This document shows positions 1 through 6,372 of a DNA stretch of 7,906 nt, piece after piece; the stretch's first letter is position 1, and the number at the start of each line of letters is the position of its first letter. Under the pieces are notes generated by a model. That model did not search any database, was not told where the DNA came from, and saw only the letters and a program-made list of their open reading frames with translations. The stretch covers positions 1 through 7,906 of the forward strand of contig JAKRSE010000329.1 in assembly GCA_022402505.1 (NCBI GenBank), written 5' to 3'. A program made the translations under genes and the position numbers. This DNA is from Fimbriimonadaceae bacterium. Its GTDB lineage: Bacteria; Armatimonadota; Fimbriimonadia; Fimbriimonadales; Fimbriimonadaceae.

Positions 1-230
1 TTTGGAATCTCCAGGCGACAAGGCATCTTCGCCGTGAGTCCGCGCAAATCCTTGGCGATGGGGCTAGCCGGCTCCCTGACGAGGCCTGGAGGCGGGAGCC
101 CCATCACCATGCCGCCCTCTCTGCCTGGCGAGGGCGAGGGCATGAGCTTCTTGGGGATGAGATTTCGGCCAAAGCGGCCCCTGACCCTGCGATCATCAGT
201 CAGGTGCCAACCGGCATCGCTAAGCCTGGT
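1..230. other. Intergenic region without a convincing gene; GC-rich inverted repeats
   Basis: No frame here gives a protein I recognise. One plus frame is open from the window edge to 234, but it is proline/glycine/arginine-rich without domain character, as is common by chance in GC-rich DNA. Several inverted repeats are visible: GGCTCCC (70-76) with GGGAGCC (94-100); GCCCTC (114-119) with either of two tandem GAGGGC copies (130-135, 136-141); and CCTGAC (180-185) with GTCAGG (199-204). The last lies 27-51 bases past the stop of the minus-strand lipoprotein gene. It could help end that transcript, but no T tract follows. The 3' end of a gene lying further left cannot be excluded. Confidence 0.4.
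114..141. repeat. REP-like palindromic element (candidate)
   Basis: GCCCTC at 114-119 can pair with GAGGGC at 130-135 (loop of 10) or with the tandem copy at 136-141. A short GC-rich palindrome between genes is the usual look of dispersed REP-like elements. Only one copy is seen in this window, so the call depends on copies elsewhere in the genome. Confidence 0.2.
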
Positions 231-2051
231 CTAGTCCGGCGACATGCCGAGCCACTCGTCCCACGAGGTTTCCTGGGCGAGTTTGAGGCGGAGGTAGTCG
301 CTTCTGCCGGAGGCGAAGGTCGAGTTGCCGGAGAAGTCGATCGAGACCCCGTGGCTGTTCGGCGAGTTCGCGTTGTTCCCTTCGTGGATCACGGCCGAGG
401 TGATCGCGTTCTGGACCGCCAGGGCGGCGGACTTCACCGCGGCCGAGACGTCGCTGCGCTCTCGAAGGAGGCGGCAGATGTCCCAGAGGTCGCGGTAGAC
501 CCGGGTGGCGGTGCTGCTGTAGGCCTGCGCCTCGCTTCGGATGGCGGGGATCGCGGTTCCGAGGGTGGCGACGTCGTTCTGAAGGGCGATGCCGAGGGAA
601 TCGACTGCCGCCGTGAGCGCATTGATCCGCGAGGTGTCGATCACGCTCTGGGTGATCTTCCGGGTCGTGTAGGGCGGGTGGGCCAGCATTCCGTCCACGA
701 AGGCCCGGGCGAGGGTCGCCGTGGGGGCATTCGGATTGTCGCGGAAGTCGTCGAAGATCAGGTGGTAGGGGTAGCCCTCGGCCGGCGGGCTCTCCTCGCT
801 GCCGACGACGTAGTCGGTGAAGTCGCGCAGCTCGCGGGCGACCTCCAGCATCTGCATCAGGCTGCAGTCCCAGGCGACGATGTCGAAGTTCTGACCCTGC
901 AGGGCGTCGTCGATCTCCCAGGTCTGGATGGAGGTTCCGTACTGGTCGTCGTAGCTGAAGGCCCGTTCCTGCGGCACGCCTCCGGGAGCGCGTCGCCAGC
1001 CGTTGCCGTGGTTCCAGATGACCAGGGCATAGCGTTCGGCCGGGTAGTTGACCTTGCCCCAGGCGATGAAGTCCTTGAGAGTCTGCGGGTCGCCCATGTC
1101 GAGGGCGTTTCCGCCGGAATTCACCATGTCCGACTGAAGCAGGGTGGAGGCGAGGGCGCTGGTGTTGTCCGGCTGGACCAGGTACCGGCGCACTCCATCG
1201 AAGCTGGAGGAGGGGAACATCGAGCGGGTCTGCTTCCACTGGACGACGAACCGGACGTCCGGATTCCCGGCGACCTGCTCCATCTGGTTCATGTTCAGGT
1301 CCGAGGCGAAGAACAGGTCGTTGGCGGCGTTCAGGTAGACCAGAACGGTCCACTTTCGAGTCACGGGGACGAAGGTGGTTGCGGTGACGGCACCGGCGGC
1401 GGACAGCGACCCCCATGCGGCGCGAGCCTCGCCGGCACCTGCGGCGGCCGCCGAGGCCACTCCGTTCGTGCCGACGCTTACGACCCCGCTGCCCGAGAAG
1501 CTCGGCGATCCGGCAAGGAATGCGGGCCGGCCGGAATCGGTGCGGGGCATGGGCACGATGCGCACGGACTGGGCGGTCGTGACGGAGACCTGTTCTGGAA
1601 AGACGCTGAGCGACGTGGCCGGACCGGAAGCCGCCTGGACCGAAACGGCGGGCGCGCCGCAGATGTCGGCCATCGCCCGCATCGACCCGATCATGGTCCC
1701 GGAGGCGGAGGCCGCCGAGTAGAGCGTGGACCGGACCTCATACACCCGGCCCGCCAGGCCCGTGATGTCGAGGGTCGAGACGGAGGCGCCGCCCCGGTTC
1801 ACCGATTCGGTGCGGACCACGGTCCCGGCTCCGTCGAGAACCTGGATGAGCTGGCTCGATGTCGCCGGTGCAGCGGCAGGCCATTCGGTGCGGTAGTTGA
1901 TCTGACCGGTGGAAGAGCCCACCGAGCAGCCCCCGCTCAGCCAGTCGGTGACGGCCCGCGGGCTCAGGCTGAACCCGGCTCCGCCTCCCCCGCAACCCGC
2001 CAATGCCGGCACGATTGCCAGGATCAGGAGGGGGCGCATATGGCATGTCAT
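231..2051 (-). CDS. Clostripain family (peptidase C11) lipoprotein with an N-terminal Ig-like region
   Basis: Predicted 606-residue surface cysteine peptidase. The N-terminus is a short lipoprotein signal: a hydrophobic run, then lipobox LAGC with Cys20 as lipidation site, then a glycine-rich linker. Residues of about 30-225 look like beta-sandwich domains; the second resembles the bacterial Ig-like group 2 (Big2) pattern around VVSVGTNGVASA. The C11 domain begins near residue 232 (KWTVLVYLNAANDL). It carries the expected catalytic pair: His348 in IWNHGNGW and Cys396 in AWDCSLMQM, where Cys follows Asp. The C-terminal TSWDEWL also fits the family, whose members cleave after basic residues. 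Start choice is uncertain: ATG at 2051 is used here, ATG at 2039 (giving MRPLLILAIV) is equally plausible, and TTG at 2054 is possible; none has a clear Shine-Dalgarno. The gene is divergent from the cyclase gene 50 bp away. The family call is firm; substrate is unknown. Confidence 0.88.
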   Translation of the reverse strand: MTCHMRPLLILAIVPALAGCGGGGAGFSLSPRAVTDWLSGGCSVGSSTGQINYRTEWPAAAPATSSQLIQVLDGAGTVVRTESVNRGGASVSTLDITGLAGRVYEVRSTLYSAASASGTMIGSMRAMADICGAPAVSVQAASGPATSLSVFPEQVSVTTAQSVRIVPMPRTDSGRPAFLAGSPSFSGSGVVSVGTNGVASAAAAGAGEARAAWGSLSAAGAVTATTFVPVTRKWTVLVYLNAANDLFFASDLNMNQMEQVAGNPDVRFVVQWKQTRSMFPSSSFDGVRRYLVQPDNTSALASTLLQSDMVNSGGNALDMGDPQTLKDFIAWGKVNYPAERYALVIWNHGNGWRRAPGGVPQERAFSYDDQYGTSIQTWEIDDALQGQNFDIVAWDCSLMQMLEVARELRDFTDYVVGSEESPPAEGYPYHLIFDDFRDNPNAPTATLARAFVDGMLAHPPYTTRKITQSVIDTSRINALTAAVDSLGIALQNDVATLGTAIPAIRSEAQAYSSTATRVYRDLWDICRLLRERSDVSAAVKSAALAVQNAITSAVIHEGNNANSPNSHGVSIDFSGNSTFASGRSDYLRLKLAQETSWDEWLGMSPD

Positions 2052-2064
2052 CAACGGTAGGACG

Positions 2065-2100
2065 CCGCCCGAGGGGCGGAAGGTTTTGCCGGGGCGGCAA
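2065..2100 (+). promoter_or_regulatory. Two hairpins in the cyclase gene leader
   Basis: CCGCCC (2065-2070) pairs with GGGCGG (2074-2079) around a GAG loop, and TTGCC (2086-2090) pairs with GGCAA (2096-2100). The second hairpin ends one base before the ATG at 2102. It holds the GGGGCGG (2091-2097) that would be the ribosome binding site, so it could reduce translation. The first is followed by AAGGTTTT and looks weakly like an attenuator. The leader is too short for a known cyclic di-GMP riboswitch. The regulatory role is inferred. Confidence 0.3.
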
Positions 2101-2101
2101 G

Positions 2102-3793
2102 ATGGACGTGATTTCGGGTCCGGGGGAGGCGTTCGGCCAGGAATCCTGGCTGGGCACCGCCGTCCTGGATGCGGCCGGGCTGGTTCTGGAGTCCGACGGG
2201 TCCCTGGTGGAGCACCTGGGCCTTCGGCCGGGCGAGATTCTGGATGAGCCTCGGCTGGAATCGGCCCTTGCGGCCGCCCTCACGGGGAACCGGGTCTGGC
2301 TCCGGCTGGGCCCGGTGAATCTTGCGGCTCGCCCGGTCTCGCGAGGTCCGATGCCGCACGCCGAGTTCCTCTTCTTTGAAGCCGATCAGGAGGAGCAGTC
2401 CGTGCGGGAGCTGGACCGCGAGAGCCGTCGGCGCAGACTCTTCGAAGGCCTGACGGCCGGGCTGTCGCAGTCGGCTGGGTTCGATGCGGTGGCGCAGGCG
2501 CTGGTCGGGACGATCCACGCTTCGCTTGACCTCTCCGGCGCGGCGATCTGGCGTTCGCGGTCGGCCGACTCCCTCGTCCTGGCAGCCCACCGCGGCTTTT
2601 CGGCAGCGGCCGCGGCGGCGGCAGAAGTGATCTCGAACCAGACTCCTCCGTTCCCGGCGTGGCTGGCCTGGTCCGGCAGCCGGGTTCTGGAGTGCAGCAA
2701 TGTCCGGTTGGATCCGGACATCTGGGCGTGGGAGGCTCGCGGCCTGGAACGTCCGGGCTCGGTCATCTGCCTGCCCCTGGCCGAGGGCGACCGCCGGCTG
2801 GGAGTCTTGGAGCTGGCCGCCCGATCCGGCGACGGCGAATTCGGCGCGGACCGCTGGCTCCATTCACGGCTGGCCGAGATCGCCGGGAGCGCCCTGGCCC
2901 GAGGCCTCGATTTCGACCGACTGGAAGAGCAGGCCCACTTCGACCCGCTTACCGGCCTGGCGAACCGTCGGCGGCTGTTCCAGGTTCTGAGGGAGCGGCT
3001 GGAGGAGACGGCTCGGACCGGCGATCCGCTGGGCCTGATCATGTGCGACGTGGACCACTTCCGTCGGTTCAACGAAGACTACGGGCATTCGGCCGGCGAC
3101 GAGGTTCTGCGGCGCGTCGCGGCGGCCATGATGGCCGAGCTTCGGCCCTATGACACGGCAGGGCGCTACGGCGGAGAGGAGTTCACGATCATCCTTCCCG
3201 GGTGCGATCTGGAGGGGGCGGCCGTGGTGGCGGAGCGTCTGCGCCGAAGGATCGCGCAGGTGGACAGCGGGGTGGAGACCGGCCTGACGGTCAGCCTGGG
3301 CTGCGCGGCTGCGAACGGAGATTTCGAGACGGCGGAGGGCCTGATCCGAATCGCGGACCTCGCGTTGTACCGGGCGAAGCGGCGGGGCCGAAACCAGGTC
3401 TCCACGGGGAACCGGAATGAGGAGCAGGATCAGGACCGGATCGACCCGGCGATGCTTGCCCTCACCTGTCTCCGAGAGGAGCATCGGTCGGCGGCGGAAC
3501 GGAGGCTGGAGCTGGCCGGGCCTGTTCTGGAGTCGCTCTCCGGCACCCTCGGCCTGCGTCCCGGTCATGTGGAGCTGCTGCGGGCGGCGGTCGTCCTGGG
3601 CCCCTGGCTGGAGTCCGGACTCAATGAGACGGCCGCAGCCGAGATCCAGCACGGGCTTCTGCGGGGAGCGGTCGACCTGCTGGCCGAATCGAAGTGCGAG
3701 AAGGTGGGTCGGGACAACGGCGCGGTCTCGGCGCTGCGGTGGATCGAGGAGCACCTGGCGGCTGATGGTCCCGGCCGGGACTGGGTTGCTTGA
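2102..3793 (+). CDS. GAF-GGDEF diguanylate cyclase with degenerate HD-GYP-like tail
   Basis: Predicted 563-residue cytoplasmic enzyme that makes cyclic di-GMP from two GTP. No signal peptide or membrane segment is seen. After about 100 residues of unassigned, possibly PAS-like sequence comes a GAF-like sensor (about 115-270), then a GGDEF domain from DPLTGLANRR (Asp281). The active-site loop is GGEEF at 357-361. RPYD at 348-351, exactly five residues upstream, matches the RxxD inhibitory site, so product feedback is expected. MCDVDHFRRFNEDYGH is the conserved metal/nucleotide segment. Residues of about 445-563 align by eye to an HD-GYP domain that has lost its HD pair (Gly500-Pro501) and stops just past the GYP position. 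ATG 2102 is preferred over upstream in-frame starts because it has GGGGCGG before it and because the upstream codons overlap the divergent lipoprotein gene. The signal sensed is unknown. Confidence 0.88.
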   Translation: MDVISGPGEAFGQESWLGTAVLDAAGLVLESDGSLVEHLGLRPGEILDEPRLESALAAALTGNRVWLRLGPVNLAARPVSRGPMPHAEFLFFEADQEEQSVRELDRESRRRRLFEGLTAGLSQSAGFDAVAQALVGTIHASLDLSGAAIWRSRSADSLVLAAHRGFSAAAAAAAEVISNQTPPFPAWLAWSGSRVLECSNVRLDPDIWAWEARGLERPGSVICLPLAEGDRRLGVLELAARSGDGEFGADRWLHSRLAEIAGSALARGLDFDRLEEQAHFDPLTGLANRRRLFQVLRERLEETARTGDPLGLIMCDVDHFRRFNEDYGHSAGDEVLRRVAAAMMAELRPYDTAGRYGGEEFTIILPGCDLEGAAVVAERLRRRIAQVDSGVETGLTVSLGCAAANGDFETAEGLIRIADLALYRAKRRGRNQVSTGNRNEEQDQDRIDPAMLALTCLREEHRSAAERRLELAGPVLESLSGTLGLRPGHVELLRAAVVLGPWLESGLNETAAAEIQHGLLRGAVDLLAESKCEKVGRDNGAVSALRWIEEHLAADGPGRDWVA

Positions 3794-3819
3794 AAGACCT
3801 GCCTTGAGTCTGTCATCAT
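3790..3819 (+). promoter_or_regulatory. Candidate promoter of rplU-rpmA
   Basis: TTGAAA (3790-3795, five of six to TTGACA) is followed after 18 bases by CATCAT (3814-3819, four of six to TATAAT). It overlaps the stop codon of the upstream cyclase gene and would give a leader of about 95 bases for rplU. Assigned by eye only. Confidence 0.35.
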
Positions 3820-3827
3820 CTTCATTC

Positions 3828-3907
3828 GCCGCCGCTTCTGCGTGCGGCACACCATGCCCGGCAGTTTGTCGGGCGTTTCGAAAGAAGCGGCGGGCTTGTT
3901 CCGTCGC
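3828..3907 (+). promoter_or_regulatory. Structured 5' leader of rplU (candidate ribosomal-protein leader)
   Basis: Three successive hairpins lie between the candidate promoter and the rplU ribosome binding site. The first pairs GCCGCCGC (3828-3835) with GCG-T-GCGGC (3840-3848), loop TTCT, one bulge. The second pairs GCCCGGCA (3856-3863) with TGTCGGGC (3867-3874), eight pairs with one G-U and a GTT loop. The third pairs GCGGCGG (3887-3893) with CCGTCGC (3901-3907), seven pairs with one G-U, ending six bases before the Shine-Dalgarno GAGGAGA at 3913-3919. None is followed by a T run, so they are not intrinsic terminators. Ribosomal protein operons, including L21 in some phyla, are known to carry autoregulatory leaders. 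That this is one is an inference. Confidence 0.4.
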
Positions 3908-3921
3908 CCATTGAGGAGACC

Positions 3922-4236
3922 ATGTACGCAATCGTCAAGACCGGGGGCAAGCAGTATAAGGCAGCCCAGAACGACCTCCTGGTGGTCGAAAAGATCGAAG
4001 GAGATGCAGGCACTCAGATCGAGCTGTCCGAGGTCCTGACCGTGGTGGACGGCGACAAGGTCGCCATCGGCTCTCCCTTTGTGAAGGGCGCGAAGGTTGT
4101 GGCGACGATCGTCCGCCAGGCCAAGGGTCCGAAGATCAACGGCTTCACCTACAAGCCGAAGAAGAACATCCGGAAGCGGTGGGGCCATCGCCAGCCGGAA
4201 ACTCATCTGAAGATCGTCGAGGTCATCGGAGGCTGA
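3922..4236 (+). CDS. rplU: 50S ribosomal protein L21
   Basis: The 104-residue product is the expected length for L21, a large-subunit protein that binds 23S rRNA. The hallmark MYAIVKTGGKQYK opening is present. The basic segment with KPKKNIRKRWGHRQ near residues 76-90 matches the conserved C-terminal L21 signature. The ATG is preceded by a good Shine-Dalgarno (GAGGAGA, 3913-3919). It is the first gene of a two-gene operon with rpmA, whose start follows the rplU stop by one base, so the two are probably translationally coupled. A leader with three hairpins lies upstream. Nothing looks odd in the protein itself. Confidence 0.98.
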   Translation: MYAIVKTGGKQYKAAQNDLLVVEKIEGDAGTQIELSEVLTVVDGDKVAIGSPFVKGAKVVATIVRQAKGPKINGFTYKPKKNIRKRWGHRQPETHLKIVEVIGG

Positions 4237-4237
4237 C

Positions 4238-4495
4238 ATGGCACATAAGAAAGGACAGGGTTCAACCAAGAACGGCCGCGATTCCAACTCGCAGCGGCTG
4301 GGCGTGAAGCGGTACGGCGGCGAGATCGTGAAGGCGGGCTCCATCATCGTTCGCCAGCGCGGCACCAAGTTCCACCCGGGCAACAACGTGGGAATCGGCA
4401 ACGACCACACGCTGTTCGCTCTGATCGAGGGCCAGATCAAGTTCGAAGGTCCGAAGGACCGACGTCGCATCAGCGTCTACGCGGACCAGGCCTGA
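4238..4495 (+). CDS. rpmA: 50S ribosomal protein L27
   Basis: The 85-residue product is full length for L27, the large-subunit protein whose N-terminal tail reaches the peptidyl-transferase centre. It begins directly with MAHKKGQGSTKNGRDS, the mature form. There is no cleavable N-terminal extension of the kind processed in Firmicutes. RLGVKRYGGE and GTKFHPGNNVGIGNDHTLFA are the conserved core. GGAGG at 4228-4232, inside the end of rplU, serves as ribosome binding site. The operon ends at the hairpin at 4518-4547. The GTPase gene obgE, a frequent third member of this operon elsewhere, does not follow. Confidence 0.98.
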   Translation: MAHKKGQGSTKNGRDSNSQRLGVKRYGGEIVKAGSIIVRQRGTKFHPGNNVGIGNDHTLFALIEGQIKFEGPKDRRRISVYADQA

Positions 4496-4517
4496 ACGGG
4501 CCGAGTCCCGCTCTTCC

Positions 4518-4555
4518 ATCGCCCTCGGCCGAACGGCCGAGGGCGATCTTCATTT
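4518..4555 (+). terminator. Intrinsic terminator of rplU-rpmA
   Basis: A perfect 13-bp stem pairs 4518-4530 (ATCGCCCTCGGCC) with 4535-4547 (GGCCGAGGGCGAT) around a GAAC loop and is followed by CTTCATTT. It sits 22 bases after the rpmA stop. The T tract is interrupted, but stem length and GC content make termination likely. It also insulates the xylanase promoter, which begins 13 bases beyond the stem. Confidence 0.85.
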
Positions 4556-4559
4556 GGGC

Positions 4560-4590
4560 TTGACACATTCTCGCGCAAGTGTGGCATCAT
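4560..4590 (+). promoter_or_regulatory. Candidate promoter of the GH10 gene
   Basis: A perfect -35 box TTGACA (4560-4565) is followed after 19 bases by CATCAT (4585-4590, four of six to TATAAT). The ATG at 4597 begins six bases after this hexamer, where transcription would be expected to start. The same CATCAT hexamer is found in the candidate rplU promoter. The 19-base spacing is slightly long, which lowers confidence in the -10 assignment. Confidence 0.5.
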
Positions 4591-4596
4591 GCAAGG

Positions 4597-6372
4597 ATGC
4601 CCAGCGTCGCGCTTCTCCTTTGCGTGGCGGCAGCCAGCCAAAACGGTTTGCTTGCCCAGCGGTTGACCCAGAGTGGTCCGACTCCGCAGTCTGTTCCGAT
4701 CACCGGAACCCTGAGTCTTCAGAACAACATCAACCCGCCGGTGGCGACGATGGTGCCTCTGCCGGGCGGCGGGCGAGTCGTGGTGTCCCGTCCCGGAGAG
4801 AACGCCTACTCCGCCGAGTTGAAGTCGGCCGCCAACACCGTCCCGGTGAAGCGGGGCGACGTGATTCTCGCCGCCCTGGACATCCGCGGGATCTCCGGCG
4901 GCCGTGAGACCGGAGAGGGCGGCGTCCGGTTCTCCCTGCAGCTCAACGCGCCGCCGTGGAACCAGGTGACCAGCGGACAGTTCACGCTGCCGCAGGTTCG
5001 CCGCGACATCATCATCAGCGGAGTCGCCGACCGCGACTACGCGCCGGGCGAGCTGGAGGCGACGGTCCACGTCGCTCAGGGTATCCAGACGTTCGAGTTC
5101 TATGACTTCGCCGTTCTGAACTACGGTCCTTCGGTGGATCGAAATCGGATCCCGTTCACGCGGGTCCCGGTTCCGGGAGGCGAGCCGAACGCCCCCTGGC
5201 GAGCCAAGGCGATGCAGATGCTGGACCGGCACCGGAAGGCTCCGCTGACGGTCCGCGTGACTCGGAACGGACGGGCGGTGCCCCAGGCTCAGGTGAAGAT
5301 CGAACAGGTCTCCTCCAGCTATCCCTTCGCGACCTTTCTGGACATCGACCCGACCGAGGACAAGCCGGAAGCGGCCCGCTACCGAGAACTGATTCCGAAG
5401 CTGTTCAACGGGGTCACGGTTCCGATCTATTGGGAGGATTGGGGCTGGAATGAAGGCTCGATGCCTCAGCAGTACCGGAATCGGATCGACTGGGCGAAGC
5501 AGCAGGGGCTCCGTATGAAGGCTCACAATCTCGTCTGGCCCTCCTTCAACTGGATGCCGGACCGGATGCAGGCCCTGCGCGACGACCCGGTGAAGCTCCG
5601 ACAGACCGTGGTGCGCGAAGCGGAGGCGAGAGCCCAGGCGATGAAGAATGAGCCGTTCGTCGTCGTCGATGTTCTGAACGAGCTGAAGACCGAGCAGGAC
5701 CTCGGCCGCATCTCCGGCTTCGATGTCTACGAGGAGCTCTTCGGCGTCGCCCGACGAGCCTGGCCCAAGGCGAAGCTGGTCTACAACGACTACAGCATCA
5801 TCACGAACGGCGGGACGGACGCCTCGGCCCAGAACGAAGTGAAGCGGTGGATTCGCCACCTCCAGGCGGCCCGGGCGCCGCTGGACATGATCGGATTCCA
5901 GGGACACTTCGGCGAAGGTCTGACCCATCCGGAACAGATCTGGCGGATTCTCGATGAATTTCACGCCGAGTTCAAGCTGCCGATCGAGGTCACCGAGTTT
6001 GACGTGAACACCCGGGATGAAGAGGCGCAGGCCGCCTACACCCGCGACTTCCTCCTGGCTTGGTTCGCTCATCCGGTGACGGCGGGCTACACCCAGTGGG
6101 GCTTCTGGGAAGGCGCCCACTGGATGCCGAACGCCGCCATGTATCGCCGGGATTGGTCGGAGAAGCCGAGCCTGAAGGCCTACATGGACACGGTCCTGAA
6201 GAAGTTCCGGACGAACGTCCAGCGGAGGTCGGACCGGTCCGGCAACGCTTCGGTGCGGGCCTTCCACGGCCGGTACCGGGCGACGGTGACGATCAACGGA
6301 CGGACCACCCAGGCCGAGTTCACCGTACCGGAGACTCAGAACCGCGTCTATGTGAACGTGGAGCTTTCCTGA
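4597..6372 (+). CDS. Secreted glycoside hydrolase family 10 endo-1,4-beta-xylanase-like enzyme
   Basis: The 591-residue product is predicted to hydrolyse beta-1,4-xylan internally with retention of configuration. It opens with a hydrophobic export signal (MPSVALLLCVAAAS, cleavage likely near residue 15 or 21). A beta-sandwich region of about residues 25-185 resembles a carbohydrate-binding module. The GH10 barrel follows, from about residue 225 to 530. Catalytic acid/base is Glu362 in VDVLNEL; nucleophile is Glu467 in IEVTEFDV. His437 (FQGHF) and Trp504 (QWGFWEG) sit at expected active-site positions. The loop AHNLVWP (309-315) differs from the usual GHTLVWHSQ. A small C-terminal beta domain ends the protein. 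ATG 4597 has only AAGG directly against it, no usable Shine-Dalgarno. In-frame GTG at 4579 would add MWHHAR and a positive n-region, but falls inside the candidate promoter. The 3' end overlaps the convergent gene by 53 bp. Confidence 0.93.
   Translation: MPSVALLLCVAAASQNGLLAQRLTQSGPTPQSVPITGTLSLQNNINPPVATMVPLPGGGRVVVSRPGENAYSAELKSAANTVPVKRGDVILAALDIRGISGGRETGEGGVRFSLQLNAPPWNQVTSGQFTLPQVRRDIIISGVADRDYAPGELEATVHVAQGIQTFEFYDFAVLNYGPSVDRNRIPFTRVPVPGGEPNAPWRAKAMQMLDRHRKAPLTVRVTRNGRAVPQAQVKIEQVSSSYPFATFLDIDPTEDKPEAARYRELIPKLFNGVTVPIYWEDWGWNEGSMPQQYRNRIDWAKQQGLRMKAHNLVWPSFNWMPDRMQALRDDPVKLRQTVVREAEARAQAMKNEPFVVVDVLNELKTEQDLGRISGFDVYEELFGVARRAWPKAKLVYNDYSIITNGGTDASAQNEVKRWIRHLQAARAPLDMIGFQGHFGEGLTHPEQIWRILDEFHAEFKLPIEVTEFDVNTRDEEAQAAYTRDFLLAWFAHPVTAGYTQWGFWEGAHWMPNAAMYRRDWSEKPSLKAYMDTVLKKFRTNVQRRSDRSGNASVRAFHGRYRATVTINGRTTQAEFTVPETQNRVYVNVELS

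Noticed and set aside
60..102. Inverted repeats GGGGCT/AGCCCC and GGCTCCC/GGGAGCC as a terminator
   Set aside because: The two stems are mutually exclusive and have long loops, and no T tract follows on either strand.
34..234. A 66-codon plus-strand frame at the left edge
   Set aside because: It has no ribosome binding site and no domain, and its composition is typical of chance open frames. I keep the region as non-coding but cannot exclude that it is the end of a gene from the left.
204..2060. A 618-codon open frame on the plus strand across the lipoprotein gene
   Set aside because: It is antisense to a gene with clear lipobox and C11 catalytic motifs. Its translation is low-complexity Gly/Arg/Val/Asp-rich with no recognisable domain, as expected from codon-position bias in GC-rich DNA.
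2065..2085. Hairpin plus TTTT upstream of the cyclase gene as an intrinsic terminator
   Set aside because: The T run is only four bases, is separated from the stem by four bases, and no transcript clearly enters from the left on this strand.
2864..3931. Long minus-strand frames opposite the cyclase gene and rplU leader
   Set aside because: They are shadows of a gene with intact GAF/GGDEF motifs; no domain is visible and the frames run through the rplU leader and start.
4477..6267. A 596-codon open frame on the minus strand across the xylanase gene
   Set aside because: It is antisense to a GH10 gene with both catalytic glutamates in place. The translation is Arg/Gly/Val/Leu-rich, has no start signal, and would begin and end inside unrelated genes.
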